A stretch of 64,000 nt of DNA from Flavobacterium sp. BFFFF1 (GTDB lineage Bacteria; Bacteroidota; Bacteroidia; Flavobacteriales; Flavobacteriaceae). Shown in pieces: positions 46,195 to 54,290 of the stretch. The translations under genes were made by a program, and so were the position numbers. Numbering within the stretch: position 1 is the stretch's first letter; each line of letters begins with the position of its first letter. The stretch spans positions 225,851 to 289,850 of the forward strand of contig NZ_NKJE01000001.1 in NCBI RefSeq assembly GCF_002256285.1, read 5' to 3'. The notes under the pieces were generated by a model, which searched no databases, had not been told where the DNA came from, and was given only the letters and a program-made list of their open reading frames with translations.

Positions 46195-46959
46195 CTAATT
46201 CATGTTGTCCAGGTTCAGGTAAATCTTGCTCAGCTCCTTGTTTTCATTCGTCGTAATCAGGTGGATCAGCATGTCGACATTCTTCTTGTAGGATTTGGAG
46301 AATGGAATCTGTACCTTAGAATTTTTAAGGTAGCACACGTTGTTCCCAAGATGGATCCGCGACACGTGGTTGATGTTGATGATATAGGAATTATGGATTC
46401 GGATGAATTCAGAAGGCAGCGTCGTCTCAAAGTGCTTCATCGTCTTAAATGCCGTCACCATATCGCCGTTCGCCATGTAAATATCGGTCGAGTTGTTGTC
46501 CGCCTTGGCATACACAATGTCTTCCATATCGATAAAGCGGTAATCCCCATACGATTTGATGCAAAGCGTCGTCGGCAGCTCTTCCGTACCGCGTTCAAAC
46601 TTGATCAGCGTCTTGCGCAGCTCGTGGATGCTCAACGGCTTCACAAGATAATCAAACACCTCGTGCTTGATGGCTTCATAGGCCAGTTCCCGTCCTTTTG
46701 TCAGCACAACAACTTTAGGCAATACCTTCATGAACCGGAACAGTTCATTGATCAGCGCGAGTGACAGGTTGCTTTTCTTGCTTTTGGGCTTGATTTCCAG
46801 CACAATCATGCGCGGTTTGTGTTCCAGCACCAGATTAACAGCGTCATCATAGTTGTCCGCTTTGCCCAACAGGAAATAGTTCGCAAACTCCCCAAACAGG
46901 GACTCCGTTCGCGCACTGCTTTCCGGGTCGTCGTCAATGATGATGTACGGGTACTTCAT
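46195..46959 (-). CDS. LytTR-family regulator with Glu at the phosphorylation site
   Basis: 254 residues. The receiver-like domain (about 1-120) keeps the acidic pocket (IDDDP), Thr87 and Lys107, but the phosphoacceptor position reads VLEIKP with Glu55 instead of Asp. It is followed by a LytTR DNA-binding domain (about 135-235; FIRIHNSYIININHV). Glu at this site often mimics the phosphorylated state, so the protein may be active without a kinase. Upstream of the peptide-kinase array and co-oriented with it, it is the best candidate for its transcription regulator. No kinase gene is coupled to it. Confidence 0.88.
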   Translation of the reverse strand: MKYPYIIIDDDPESSARTESLFGEFANYFLLGKADNYDDAVNLVLEHKPRMIVLEIKPKSKKSNLSLALINELFRFMKVLPKVVVLTKGRELAYEAIKHEVFDYLVKPLSIHELRKTLIKFERGTEELPTTLCIKSYGDYRFIDMEDIVYAKADNNSTDIYMANGDMVTAFKTMKHFETTLPSEFIRIHNSYIININHVSRIHLGNNVCYLKNSKVQIPFSKSYKKNVDMLIHLITTNENKELSKIYLNLDNMN

Positions 46960-47072
46960 AACCGCCTAAAATAAGGCTTCCAGTACTGGTATCCAATGCG
47001 TTTGGATGGTACTTACGAACAAGGTTATAAACGGAAACCACGTGCCTGCAGCCCTGCATCAAATCTGGTTTT

Positions 47073-47148
47073 GGAGCTTAATCCGGCTGTCCACTGTATC
47101 TTTACCGGCTCCGCTCCGCTCCGCCGGCAAAGGATGCCGTTCCCATCC
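47073..47148 (-). repeat. Dispersed hairpin element, copy C
   Basis: On the minus strand: GGATGGGAACGGCATCC, then CTTTGCCGGC and its complement GCCGGTAAAG around a G/A-rich loop, then GATACAGTGGACAGCCGG and the tail ATTAAGCTCC. It lies downstream of, and in the same direction as, the metallophosphatase gene. Confidence 0.8.
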
Positions 47149-47229
47149 GGGCTAGGCGTTCGCCGTACTTTGGGACGTCCCGGGTGAGCGAAAACAAACG
47201 AAGCAAATTGTAACGTCACAGTGGAACTC

Positions 47230-47958
47230 CTAATTGTTCCGCCCTTTCTCTCCCAAATACAATTCGGGCAGCGGATCGCTTTGCCAGTACGCCTTCGTAT
47301 CCACATCCATGACCGTCAGCGGACCTTTGAATGCCGCGCCCGTGTCTACATTCCAGACGCAGTCGCGGTTGGCGGGTACCGTCTGCCCGATGCGCGTTAC
47401 AGGCGTGTGCCCGATGTAGATTTCTTTGTACAAAGTGAACCGTTTGGGAAAAGCCGGGTCACTGCGGCTCATTTTTGGGTCCAGTGCGAGCGCCGTTTCC
47501 CAAAGGGTACGTTCCCAGAAGAACATTTTAGGAAAGTATTCATATGCAACCCCATTCAGGTTTGTAAAGCCCGCGTGCACAAACAACCGGTTGCGGGCAT
47601 CGAGGTAATAATTTTCCAGTTTTTCGAGAAGCCCGATGTGCTCCAGTTTAACCTGGTCCGAGACATTCCTGTAGGCTTTGACCGTCGCTTCACCACCATG
47701 CTTGTACCACAGCAGATTGTCGTTGTTGCCTTTTAGCCATTCCAGCAACAGCGCATCATGGTTTCCGCGGATAAAAATACAGCGGTGGGTTTGTTGCAAT
47801 GACAACAGTAAATCCAATACTTGCGGCGACTCGCTCCAGCCGTCCACATAATCGCCCAGGAAAATCAACTGGTCCCTGACCGTGACGCCTGCGCGTTCAA
47901 ATGCCTGCTCGACGGCACGAAGCCCGCCATGAATATCGCCAATTACAAGTGTTCTCAT
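47230..47958 (-). CDS. Calcineurin-like metallophosphatase (PPP/ApaH-like)
   Basis: 242 residues with the full metallophosphoesterase motif set: GDIHG at 7-11, GDYVDGW near 40, GNHDALLLEWL near 66, FVHAGF, and IGHTPV. These bind the two catalytic metals. It resembles the PPP serine/threonine phosphatase/ApaH/PrpE group, so protein phosphate or dinucleoside polyphosphate hydrolysis is possible. Cytosolic. Single gene; the dispersed element C follows it. Confidence 0.92.
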   Translation of the reverse strand: MRTLVIGDIHGGLRAVEQAFERAGVTVRDQLIFLGDYVDGWSESPQVLDLLLSLQQTHRCIFIRGNHDALLLEWLKGNNDNLLWYKHGGEATVKAYRNVSDQVKLEHIGLLEKLENYYLDARNRLFVHAGFTNLNGVAYEYFPKMFFWERTLWETALALDPKMSRSDPAFPKRFTLYKEIYIGHTPVTRIGQTVPANRDCVWNVDTGAAFKGPLTVMDVDTKAYWQSDPLPELYLGEKGRNN

Positions 47959-48068
47959 GTCCTAAAAATACAGAAAGCACACCGCAACCAGAAAACTTTA
48001 ACATTTGTTACGGCAAAACCGTAATTTATCATTATGCCATGTCGTATGTTAGAGGCGTGATAATTTTT

Positions 48069-48076
48069 TATATTTG
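48069..48076 (+). promoter_or_regulatory. -7 box ahead of the LuxR-type regulator
   Basis: TATATTTG matches TAnnTTTG and lies 172 bases before the chosen ATG, giving a long leader that contains the foldable region 48168-48223. A perfect small inverted repeat TTACGG/CCGTAA (48008-48024) lies about 45 bases upstream and could be an operator. Confidence 0.4.
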
Positions 48077-48167
48077 GCAAATACTAATTTACTTCGATAT
48101 GATTTCGTAAGGCACTATTGGTTTTGATAAAAAAAATAAAAAAAGGAGCATCTGGAAGAAGAGCGCT

Positions 48168-48223
48168 ACAGGACGGACTCAAAATCCATGTAGAGTGCGA
48201 CAAGCGAACTTCTACAATCCTGT
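48168..48223 (+). promoter_or_regulatory. Foldable leader (possible three-way junction) of the LuxR-type regulator
   Basis: Outer stem ACAGGA (48168-48173) / TCCTGT (48218-48223) is perfect. Inside are a short arm GGA-CTCAAAA-TCC (48175-48187) and a longer arm TGTAGA (48189-48194) / TCTACA (48211-48216), with single-base junctions. A start-stop ATGTAG sits at 48188-48193. No known riboswitch is recognised. Confidence 0.4.
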
Positions 48224-48248
48224 CCATCCCTTTAAAAAAATTAACACG

Positions 48249-48911
48249 ATGACACTCCACCTATTGATGGTTGACGACCATCCTACGCAAATCGAAGGCT
48301 ACAAGCTGATTCTTGGCTATAACGAAACCGGCCACGACATTGTTAACACTACTGCATTTAACGGTGAAAGTGCCTACCACATCATCACAAACCCCGTCAA
48401 TGCGGGCAGGTTCGACATTGTCTTTCTGGACCTAAGCCTTCCACCATATCCCGAAAAAGACATTCGTTCAGGAGAAGATCTCGCGGTATTGGTCAGGAAA
48501 ACCTGGCCGAAAACTAAAATTGTGATGCTGACTTCCCATGCCGAGGCTATTGTCCTCTACAACATCATTAAAAAAGTGGAGCCGGAAGGATTATTGGTAA
48601 AAAGTGACTTTAGTGCCCACGAACTACTGCATGCATTTGAAAAAATCGTCAACGGTGAAACCTATCACAGTGCGACGGTCCGTGCGGGAACCAAACAGCT
48701 GTTATCGCAGGCAAATTACCTCGATCGCATGAACCGGGAAATTATCTTACAGCTATCCAGAGGAAATAAGACAAAGCAGATCGCAGAAATCCTCAACGTT
48801 TCCCCAAGCACCGTTGAAAAGCGCAAGGTGCATATCAAGGACTCGCTCGACATTGAAAAAGGCACAGATGACGACATCGTCTGCGAAGCAAAGAGGCGCG
48901 GGTTTGTATAA
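48249..48911 (+). CDS. NarL/FixJ (LuxR-type HTH) response regulator
   Basis: 220 residues from the ATG at 48249 (MTLHLLMVDDHPTQIEG), preferred to an in-frame ATG at 48195 because the paralogue at 35958 starts at the same place. Receiver with VDDHP, phosphoacceptor Asp61 in VFLDLSLP, and Lys in LLVKSDF; then a LuxR-type HTH (about 150-210, ILQLSRGNKTKQIAEILNVS). It is the only full-length NarL-type regulator here and so the natural DNA-binding partner for the four HisKA_3 kinases. It has no kinase next to it. Long leader with possible RNA structure. Confidence 0.92.
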   Translation: MTLHLLMVDDHPTQIEGYKLILGYNETGHDIVNTTAFNGESAYHIITNPVNAGRFDIVFLDLSLPPYPEKDIRSGEDLAVLVRKTWPKTKIVMLTSHAEAIVLYNIIKKVEPEGLLVKSDFSAHELLHAFEKIVNGETYHSATVRAGTKQLLSQANYLDRMNREIILQLSRGNKTKQIAEILNVSPSTVEKRKVHIKDSLDIEKGTDDDIVCEAKRRGFV

Positions 48912-49008
48912 ACCTTGCTTAAAATTCCCCTCTCCGGCGTGATTCTAATGAAATAAATGCGCGTGAACTGCGCCGATAAAAAGCGGGCACGACAACACCT
49001 CACGGTAC

Positions 49009-49100
49009 CGCGCGAAGGATGGAAGCGGCGTCCTTTTTTCTAATCCGTTTACGGTTAGAAAAAAGACACAGCGGACAGCCTGACCCGCAGGGGCGCGCCC
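49009..49100 (+). repeat. Dispersed hairpin element, copy D (best-preserved)
   Basis: GAAGGATGGAAGCGGCGTC, then stem CTTTTTTCTAA (49033-49043) / TTAGAAAAAAG (49055-49065) with an inner CCG/CGG stem, then GACACAGCGGACAGCC and TGACCCGCAGGGGCGCGCCC. It lies between the LuxR regulator and a convergent gene, in the direction of the regulator. Confidence 0.85.
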
Positions 49101-49124
49101 TAAAAATAAACGGAATTGTGCTTG

Positions 49125-50255
49125 CTAGTTTTTGATGGGCTGGTCCAATTTCATTTCGGGTTGTGGCGGAATTCTTTTGGCGAGAAACAATATTTGCCCC
49201 AAATGGCTGGACTGGTGCTCCATCACATGAAACCAGCAATAGTGGTTGCTCATGCCAGAGCCTTTGTGCACTTCCTCAAACCACGCGTCGTCGCGCTTTT
49301 TTAATTCGGAAATGGTCTTCGCGCGGACTTCATTGTAAATATTCAGATAATATTGCACATCATGCCCTTTGAATGTATCGCGACCTTCCTGTTCAAGGTC
49401 GAGCGCAACGCCCCATTTCTTTTTTTCCTCTTCATTGAATTCGCGGTTTTCGAACGTAAACACCTGGTAATAGGCTTCGGCGGCCGCAAGGTGCATGATT
49501 AAAGAGCCAATCCGGTTCGCTTTTTCATCGTGAAGGTAATCGAGTTCATATTGGCTCATATTTTTCACCTTGTTCTCTACGCGGTCCTTAAGGTCTTCGA
49601 GCATCGAAATCATCGCGCCAATCTGTGGCGAGGCGCCATCAACACCACCGATTTTTCCACGTTCTTTGTACACAATTCCTTTGCCCTCCATCATGACAGC
49701 GAATTTACCTTCAGATTTATCCGGGCTGGAGGTCGTTTCGTATTCCTTTACCTTGACCGGCTTGTCTTTTGAAACCCCTAAAGACCATTTAGGAATCTGC
49801 CCATTTTTTACAGGTTGCTCGAAGCCGCTGTTTTGTATCACGACCTGCTCCATGACACCTTTGTCGTTCTCAATGAATAGTTTAAAATTATCGAAGAAAA
49901 AACGGCCATTGTATTCAACGACGCCGCCAAAATTCAACGACTCTGAATTGGCATCAATCGTGCCTTCAATCGTGTAGGGCTGCCAGGAATTGGCCACGAT
50001 GGGCCGGTCACTCATGTTGTCAAAAAAACCGTTCTCATCATTCTTATTGTCAACCCGCGCCCAAAGCCCCGCCGAGGCGTGTGGATCATCAGTGATTACT
50101 TTTACGAACCCTTCCAGCCTGAACTTCTTCGTGGAGCCGGATTGGATGGAGAGGCTTTGCACAAACGAACCCCAGGTTGATGATACCTCTTTGACTGCTT
50201 GTGCGCTTGCGGCCGCGGTGAACAACAGCAGCACAAATAAATTGATTTTTTTCAT
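49125..50255 (-). CDS. Exported DinB-fold protein with N-terminal carbohydrate-binding-like domain
   Basis: 376 residues from the ATG at 50255, which opens a signal peptide (MKKINLFVLLLFTAAASAQ); an in-frame start at 50387 would bury it. The first half (about 30-165) looks like a jelly-roll beta-sandwich (FRLEGFVKVITDDPHASAGLW, NSGFEQPVKNGQIP). The second half (about 210-370) is a DinB four-helix domain with likely metal ligands in LIMHLAAAEAYYQ and VMEHQSSHLGQIL. DinB proteins are usually cytosolic, so export and fusion are unusual. A -7 box TATATTTG lies on the minus strand at 50322-50315. Confidence 0.78.
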   Translation of the reverse strand: MKKINLFVLLLFTAAASAQAVKEVSSTWGSFVQSLSIQSGSTKKFRLEGFVKVITDDPHASAGLWARVDNKNDENGFFDNMSDRPIVANSWQPYTIEGTIDANSESLNFGGVVEYNGRFFFDNFKLFIENDKGVMEQVVIQNSGFEQPVKNGQIPKWSLGVSKDKPVKVKEYETTSSPDKSEGKFAVMMEGKGIVYKERGKIGGVDGASPQIGAMISMLEDLKDRVENKVKNMSQYELDYLHDEKANRIGSLIMHLAAAEAYYQVFTFENREFNEEEKKKWGVALDLEQEGRDTFKGHDVQYYLNIYNEVRAKTISELKKRDDAWFEEVHKGSGMSNHYCWFHVMEHQSSHLGQILFLAKRIPPQPEMKLDQPIKN

Positions 50256-50450
50256 GGAAGTTAAATTATTGATTATCGGTAAGATGCTTGTCAAAAATAG
50301 GTCGCAGGACAAAACAAATATAGCATAATATGTAAAAGCTGCGAAATAATTTATACCGTTGAAAGATCTTTTTAAGGACCATTCCAACCGCTATCAATAT
50401 TACGACTTTGTTTTTCATGCCGCGCGCTCTTTAATAATCAAAAGCCGCTA

Positions 50451-50458
50451 TTCACTTA
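50451..50458. promoter_or_regulatory. TTCACTTA box upstream of the propeller kinase operon
   Basis: Shares GCCGCNNTTCACTTATTT with 54217-54232, upstream of the adhesin-like gene. The reverse complement TAAGTGAAT agrees with the LytTR half-site pattern at eight of nine positions. Suggests autoregulation by the encoded LytTR regulator. Confidence 0.5.
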
Positions 50459-50509
50459 TTTGTGATTTATTTGCAAAAGATATTTTCTAGCTTTACCTTT
50501 TCGATAACT

Positions 50510-53443
50510 ATGGCTACCCGTTTTATTATCTGCTTTTTATTCCTGATTATTCAGGCTTTTGGCGTTGCGCAGGTAACCTATAAAGCGGAACACCTCAAGT
50601 TTTCAAACGGGTTGCCGTCTGACATCGTGCTGTACTCCACTAAAAAACAAGGGAAATTGTATATCGCTACCCAGCGGGGCCTGTGTTTATACGATGGGTA
50701 CCGCTTTATTAAAAGCGCGCAGATTTCGAGTGTAACGAATGCGCTTTGCGTACGAAAAAACACTTTGTATTTCTATGCTGCCGGCAAGGGGTTGTGCAGC
50801 ATCAACACCATTTTTGACAAACCACAGATTCTATCCAAAGTCAATTATAATGACGCGACGCCAAACAACGACCATTACGACAATATCTATGTAGACCACA
50901 AAAACCGGGTTTGGTGCAGTGATTACAGTACGATAAAATATTTCACCGATTTTGAAAGTCATTCCTATCCGATTCGGAACGAAGACAAAGACATCACGCT
51001 GAATGTCACTTTTCTGGAATCAGCAACTGGTGACCTGATAATCGCTACAGAAAAAGGGGTTTTTATCTGGGATGAAAAGCAGAAAAAAATGGAGCCCCAT
51101 CCCAACGTCCTGTTGGCGGAAGCCAGTGTGTCATCGGCGACGGCCATCGGCGACGCTCTTTATTTTACAACTTTTGAACGGGAATTGATGGTTTACGATT
51201 CTAAAACCAATAGGCTTTCTGTCAAACGCATTGATCAGGCGGAAATATCTCCTTTAAAGTTCGTCAGTAACACGACTGATGCGGTCTTGTATGATAAAAA
51301 CACGTTATACCTGTATGACATCAAAAAACAGAAGACAAAAATCATATTCACCGGTTCTGATAAAATAAACCATGTTTACTATGACGAAGCATTGGGTTTA
51401 TTTTGGATCTCCACAAGCCACGGCCTCGTGAAACTGTCTAAAATTGGCAACGAAATCGTCAGCCTGAAAATCCCCGATTCGAAAACTGTGGTCTCTATTG
51501 TTCAGGACGCACAGCGCAGCATTTGGTGCGTAACAAAAACCAACACATTATACTGTCTTTCCAAAGAAAAAAAAATATCAGCCTGGTTATCACCGCGTCC
51601 CGGCACTTCTTTTGAGCAGGTGTTTCTGAAAAATGGGCAGGTGTTCGCAACGGCAAACGATGGGCTGTACCGTCTGGAAGCGGGCGGACTGAAACTGAAG
51701 ATCTCTGCTGAGATTCCGTTCAAAAAAGCGATGATTGACAATCACAATCTACTTTGGGTAATCCCTTTAAAAGGTGCTATAAAAGTCTATGATGCGGTGT
51801 CGTTCAAAGAAAAATCAAATCATATTGCCAATACTGCCTCGTTCTGGAGCGACAATACCTTTAACGACATTGCAACGGCTCCTGACGGCAGGGTTTGGCT
51901 CGCCAGCTGGATGCCGAAAGACTATGGAATATCGTACTTTGATGAACAAACGCACCTTTTCGTACAAATCAACGGGCTGACCCAATTTAAAAATAATCCG
52001 AAGTTTGTCACCGATTATTACAACCGGATTGCTTTCATCAGCCGTAATAATATTGCCTTTTCGGGTTATGGAGGATGGAACATTGTGTCACCGGCGGGCA
52101 GGATCATAAAATCTTTAAATACAGACCTGTACAAAGTAGCGAACGACCATATTGAAGGCATCACCGAAGACAGTCGCGGAAATATTTGGTTTGCCTGCGC
52201 TGAAGGGTTAAACCAATACAATTTTAAAACCAATAAGGTCGTAAGGGTGTCTGCCATCGATGGGTTGGAGTCGAATGACCTTACTTATGGCTTTTTTGCA
52301 ACGGAAAACAACAAACTACTGTTGGGAAATAATGGAGGCCTACAAGTACTTGACCTGAACCAAATTACAAAAACACAATTGATAAACCAACTCGAGCTCA
52401 CAGCCATCTTAAAAGACGGCGTAAATATTAACGCAAAAAAAAATGAAGCCGAGCTGGATTATGATTTTACCGAGCTGGACATCCTATTTTCTTCTTTGTC
52501 ATTCTCTGAAAAAGAAAAAATCATATACCGGTACCAGTTTAAAGGGGATGGAAAATGGAACTATCTTGGCTCCAATCCAAAACTCTCCCTGATAAAACCG
52601 TCGCCCGGAAGTTACGACATTGTCATACAGGCCGGCGATAACCTGGGCAACTGGCAACCGAAGTTACTCGAAGTCCACTTAAAAATAAACCCGCCGTTTT
52701 ACTACACACCATGGTTTATTGCTTTGGTGTTTTTATTGCTGTTGTCCCTTGTTTTATTGGTAAACCGCTACCTGATCCGACAGGAAAAGATTAAGGGATT
52801 TCTAAAACGAAAAATAAAAGACGTCGAGATGCAGACCCTGCGCTCGCAGATGAATCCACATTTCCTGTTTAATTCCTTAAATTCCATCAATAGCTTTATC
52901 ATTCAGCAAAGAAGCATTGAGGCCAGTGGCTACCTCACCACATTTTCAAAGCTGATGCGAAACATCCTGGAGAATTCCAGACAGGAGGCCATTAGCCTTG
53001 AAAAAGAACTGGAAACCTTAAAAATGTATCTCGAATTGGAGTCGGTACGATTGGAGCATCAATTTGACTATGAAATTATCTGCGACAAAAGCCTCGATGC
53101 TGAAAACGTCAGGATTCCGCCGCTGATTATCCAGCCGTTTGCGGAAAATGCCATTTGGCATGGGCTTCACAATAAAAAAGACAAAGGCCATTTGAAAATA
53201 ATTCTCTCCGAGAAAGATGATGGCATATTAAGCATCCGGATTATCGATGACGGTATTGGACGAAAAGCGTCCTCAATGTTAAAAAAAGAACAGGTGAGCC
53301 ACAAATCATACGGGATTGGAATTACAGTGGACCGTCTGGTTTTGCTAAATCCAAAAAACAGTCTTACCATTATTGATTTAACCGATGGGCATAGCAATGC
53401 AACAGGTACTGAAGTAGAATTACAAATTTATTATCATGATTAA
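50510..53443 (+). CDS. Two-component propeller sensor histidine kinase (LytS-type)
   Basis: 977 residues from the ATG at 50510 (MATRFIICFLFLIIQAFGVAQ signal peptide). The periplasmic part is made of Reg_prop beta-propeller repeats (about 25-640; NIYVDHKNRVWCSDYS, DSRGNIWFACAEGLNQY) and a Y_Y_Y domain (about 660-745). Then follow a membrane helix (about 752-772), a LytS-type kinase domain with His784 in MNPHFLFNSLNS, and an HATPase (IIDDGIGRKASS). There is no fused receiver, so it is not a HTCS hybrid. The LytTR regulator overlaps its last 8 bases. Propeller sensors in this phylum often detect glycans. Confidence 0.93.
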   Translation: MATRFIICFLFLIIQAFGVAQVTYKAEHLKFSNGLPSDIVLYSTKKQGKLYIATQRGLCLYDGYRFIKSAQISSVTNALCVRKNTLYFYAAGKGLCSINTIFDKPQILSKVNYNDATPNNDHYDNIYVDHKNRVWCSDYSTIKYFTDFESHSYPIRNEDKDITLNVTFLESATGDLIIATEKGVFIWDEKQKKMEPHPNVLLAEASVSSATAIGDALYFTTFERELMVYDSKTNRLSVKRIDQAEISPLKFVSNTTDAVLYDKNTLYLYDIKKQKTKIIFTGSDKINHVYYDEALGLFWISTSHGLVKLSKIGNEIVSLKIPDSKTVVSIVQDAQRSIWCVTKTNTLYCLSKEKKISAWLSPRPGTSFEQVFLKNGQVFATANDGLYRLEAGGLKLKISAEIPFKKAMIDNHNLLWVIPLKGAIKVYDAVSFKEKSNHIANTASFWSDNTFNDIATAPDGRVWLASWMPKDYGISYFDEQTHLFVQINGLTQFKNNPKFVTDYYNRIAFISRNNIAFSGYGGWNIVSPAGRIIKSLNTDLYKVANDHIEGITEDSRGNIWFACAEGLNQYNFKTNKVVRVSAIDGLESNDLTYGFFATENNKLLLGNNGGLQVLDLNQITKTQLINQLELTAILKDGVNINAKKNEAELDYDFTELDILFSSLSFSEKEKIIYRYQFKGDGKWNYLGSNPKLSLIKPSPGSYDIVIQAGDNLGNWQPKLLEVHLKINPPFYYTPWFIALVFLLLLSLVLLVNRYLIRQEKIKGFLKRKIKDVEMQTLRSQMNPHFLFNSLNSINSFIIQQRSIEASGYLTTFSKLMRNILENSRQEAISLEKELETLKMYLELESVRLEHQFDYEIICDKSLDAENVRIPPLIIQPFAENAIWHGLHNKKDKGHLKIILSEKDDGILSIRIIDDGIGRKASSMLKKEQVSHKSYGIGITVDRLVLLNPKNSLTIIDLTDGHSNATGTEVELQIYYHD

Positions 53444-54176
53444 AGCCATACTTATAGACGACGAAAACCATTGCATTATCACGTTGCAGCACCTGCTTTC
53501 CGGGTTCAAAAATGTGGTGGTGGTAGCCACGACACAAGACAGTTCGCAAGCAAAAGAACTCATTGAAACGTTCAAGCCGGATGTGGTTTTTCTGGATATT
53601 GAAATGCCCGTCTTAAATGGATTCGACGTATTGCAGCAGTTTGATGACCTTCCGTTTAAAGTGGTTTTTACCACCGCGTATGATCAATATGCCATCAAGG
53701 CGCTAAAATTAAACGCTTTGGATTATCTGTTAAAACCTATTGGACACGACGACATTGAACAGGTTCTGGAGAAATACAAAGCGGAGCAAATGCACATTTC
53801 AAAAGACCAATTGAATCACCTGCACCAGTTCATCAATGGAAAAATGCAGGATACCATTGCACTCTCCACTCAGGAGGGACTGCTGTTTGTCAAAATTGAA
53901 GACATCATGTATCTCGAGGCAAGCAGTTGCTATACTTATATTGTGATGAATGATAAAACCAAGCATCTCGCCAGTAAAACGATGGCCAATTTTGAAGAGG
54001 TGCTGCAGGATAACTCGCTGTTTTTTCGTGCCCACAAATCCCATATCATTAATCTTAAATTCATCAGGCAATACCTCCGTGGGGAAGGCGGGGAAATCAT
54101 CATGCAGGATGGAAACAATATTGCACTGAGCAGGAACAAGAAACAGGAATTCCTGAGCTTATTTAAAAAAGTGTAA
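53436..54176 (+). CDS. LytTR response regulator paired with the propeller kinase
   Basis: 246 residues: receiver (about 1-120) with IDDE, phosphoacceptor Asp54 in VFLDIEMPVL and Lys in LLKPIG; LytTR domain (about 140-246; FRAHKSHIINLKFI). It overlaps the kinase gene by 8 bases. Matching TTCACTTA boxes lie upstream of the kinase (50451) and as a 21-bp-spaced pair (54201-54229) between this gene and the adhesin-like gene, making that gene the best predicted target. Confidence 0.95.
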   Translation: MIKAILIDDENHCIITLQHLLSGFKNVVVVATTQDSSQAKELIETFKPDVVFLDIEMPVLNGFDVLQQFDDLPFKVVFTTAYDQYAIKALKLNALDYLLKPIGHDDIEQVLEKYKAEQMHISKDQLNHLHQFINGKMQDTIALSTQEGLLFVKIEDIMYLEASSCYTYIVMNDKTKHLASKTMANFEEVLQDNSLFFRAHKSHIINLKFIRQYLRGEGGEIIMQDGNNIALSRNKKQEFLSLFKKV

Positions 54177-54200
54177 GTCAGGAAGTTTCGTTTTTTCTCC

Positions 54201-54229
54201 TTCACTTACCGGTTGCCGCAGTTCACTTA
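54201..54229 (+). promoter_or_regulatory. Candidate LytTR operator: TTCACTTA direct repeats, 21 bp apart
   Basis: TTCACTTA at 54201-54208 and 54222-54229. On the opposite strand TAAGTGAAC (second copy) fits the LytTR half-site pattern at eight of nine positions. It lies 62-90 bases before the ATG of the adhesin-like gene, directly after the regulator's own stop codon. The second copy has the same flank (GCCGC) as the site at 50451. Confidence 0.6.
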
Positions 54230-54290
54230 TTTTCATAAAAAGGAAAAGGATCTATTTTACACTTTTGAGGTAAATTAAAAACTTTACATT

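Noticed and set aside
48160..48225. tRNA-like stretch with an anticodon-type arm GGACTCAAAATCC
   Set aside because: No acceptor stem, no GGTTCGAATCC-type T arm and no D arm pairing on either strand. Reported instead as a possible leader structure.
48195..48248. Upstream ATG for the LuxR-type regulator
   Set aside because: It adds 18 residues not matched in its paralogue and lies inside the foldable leader.
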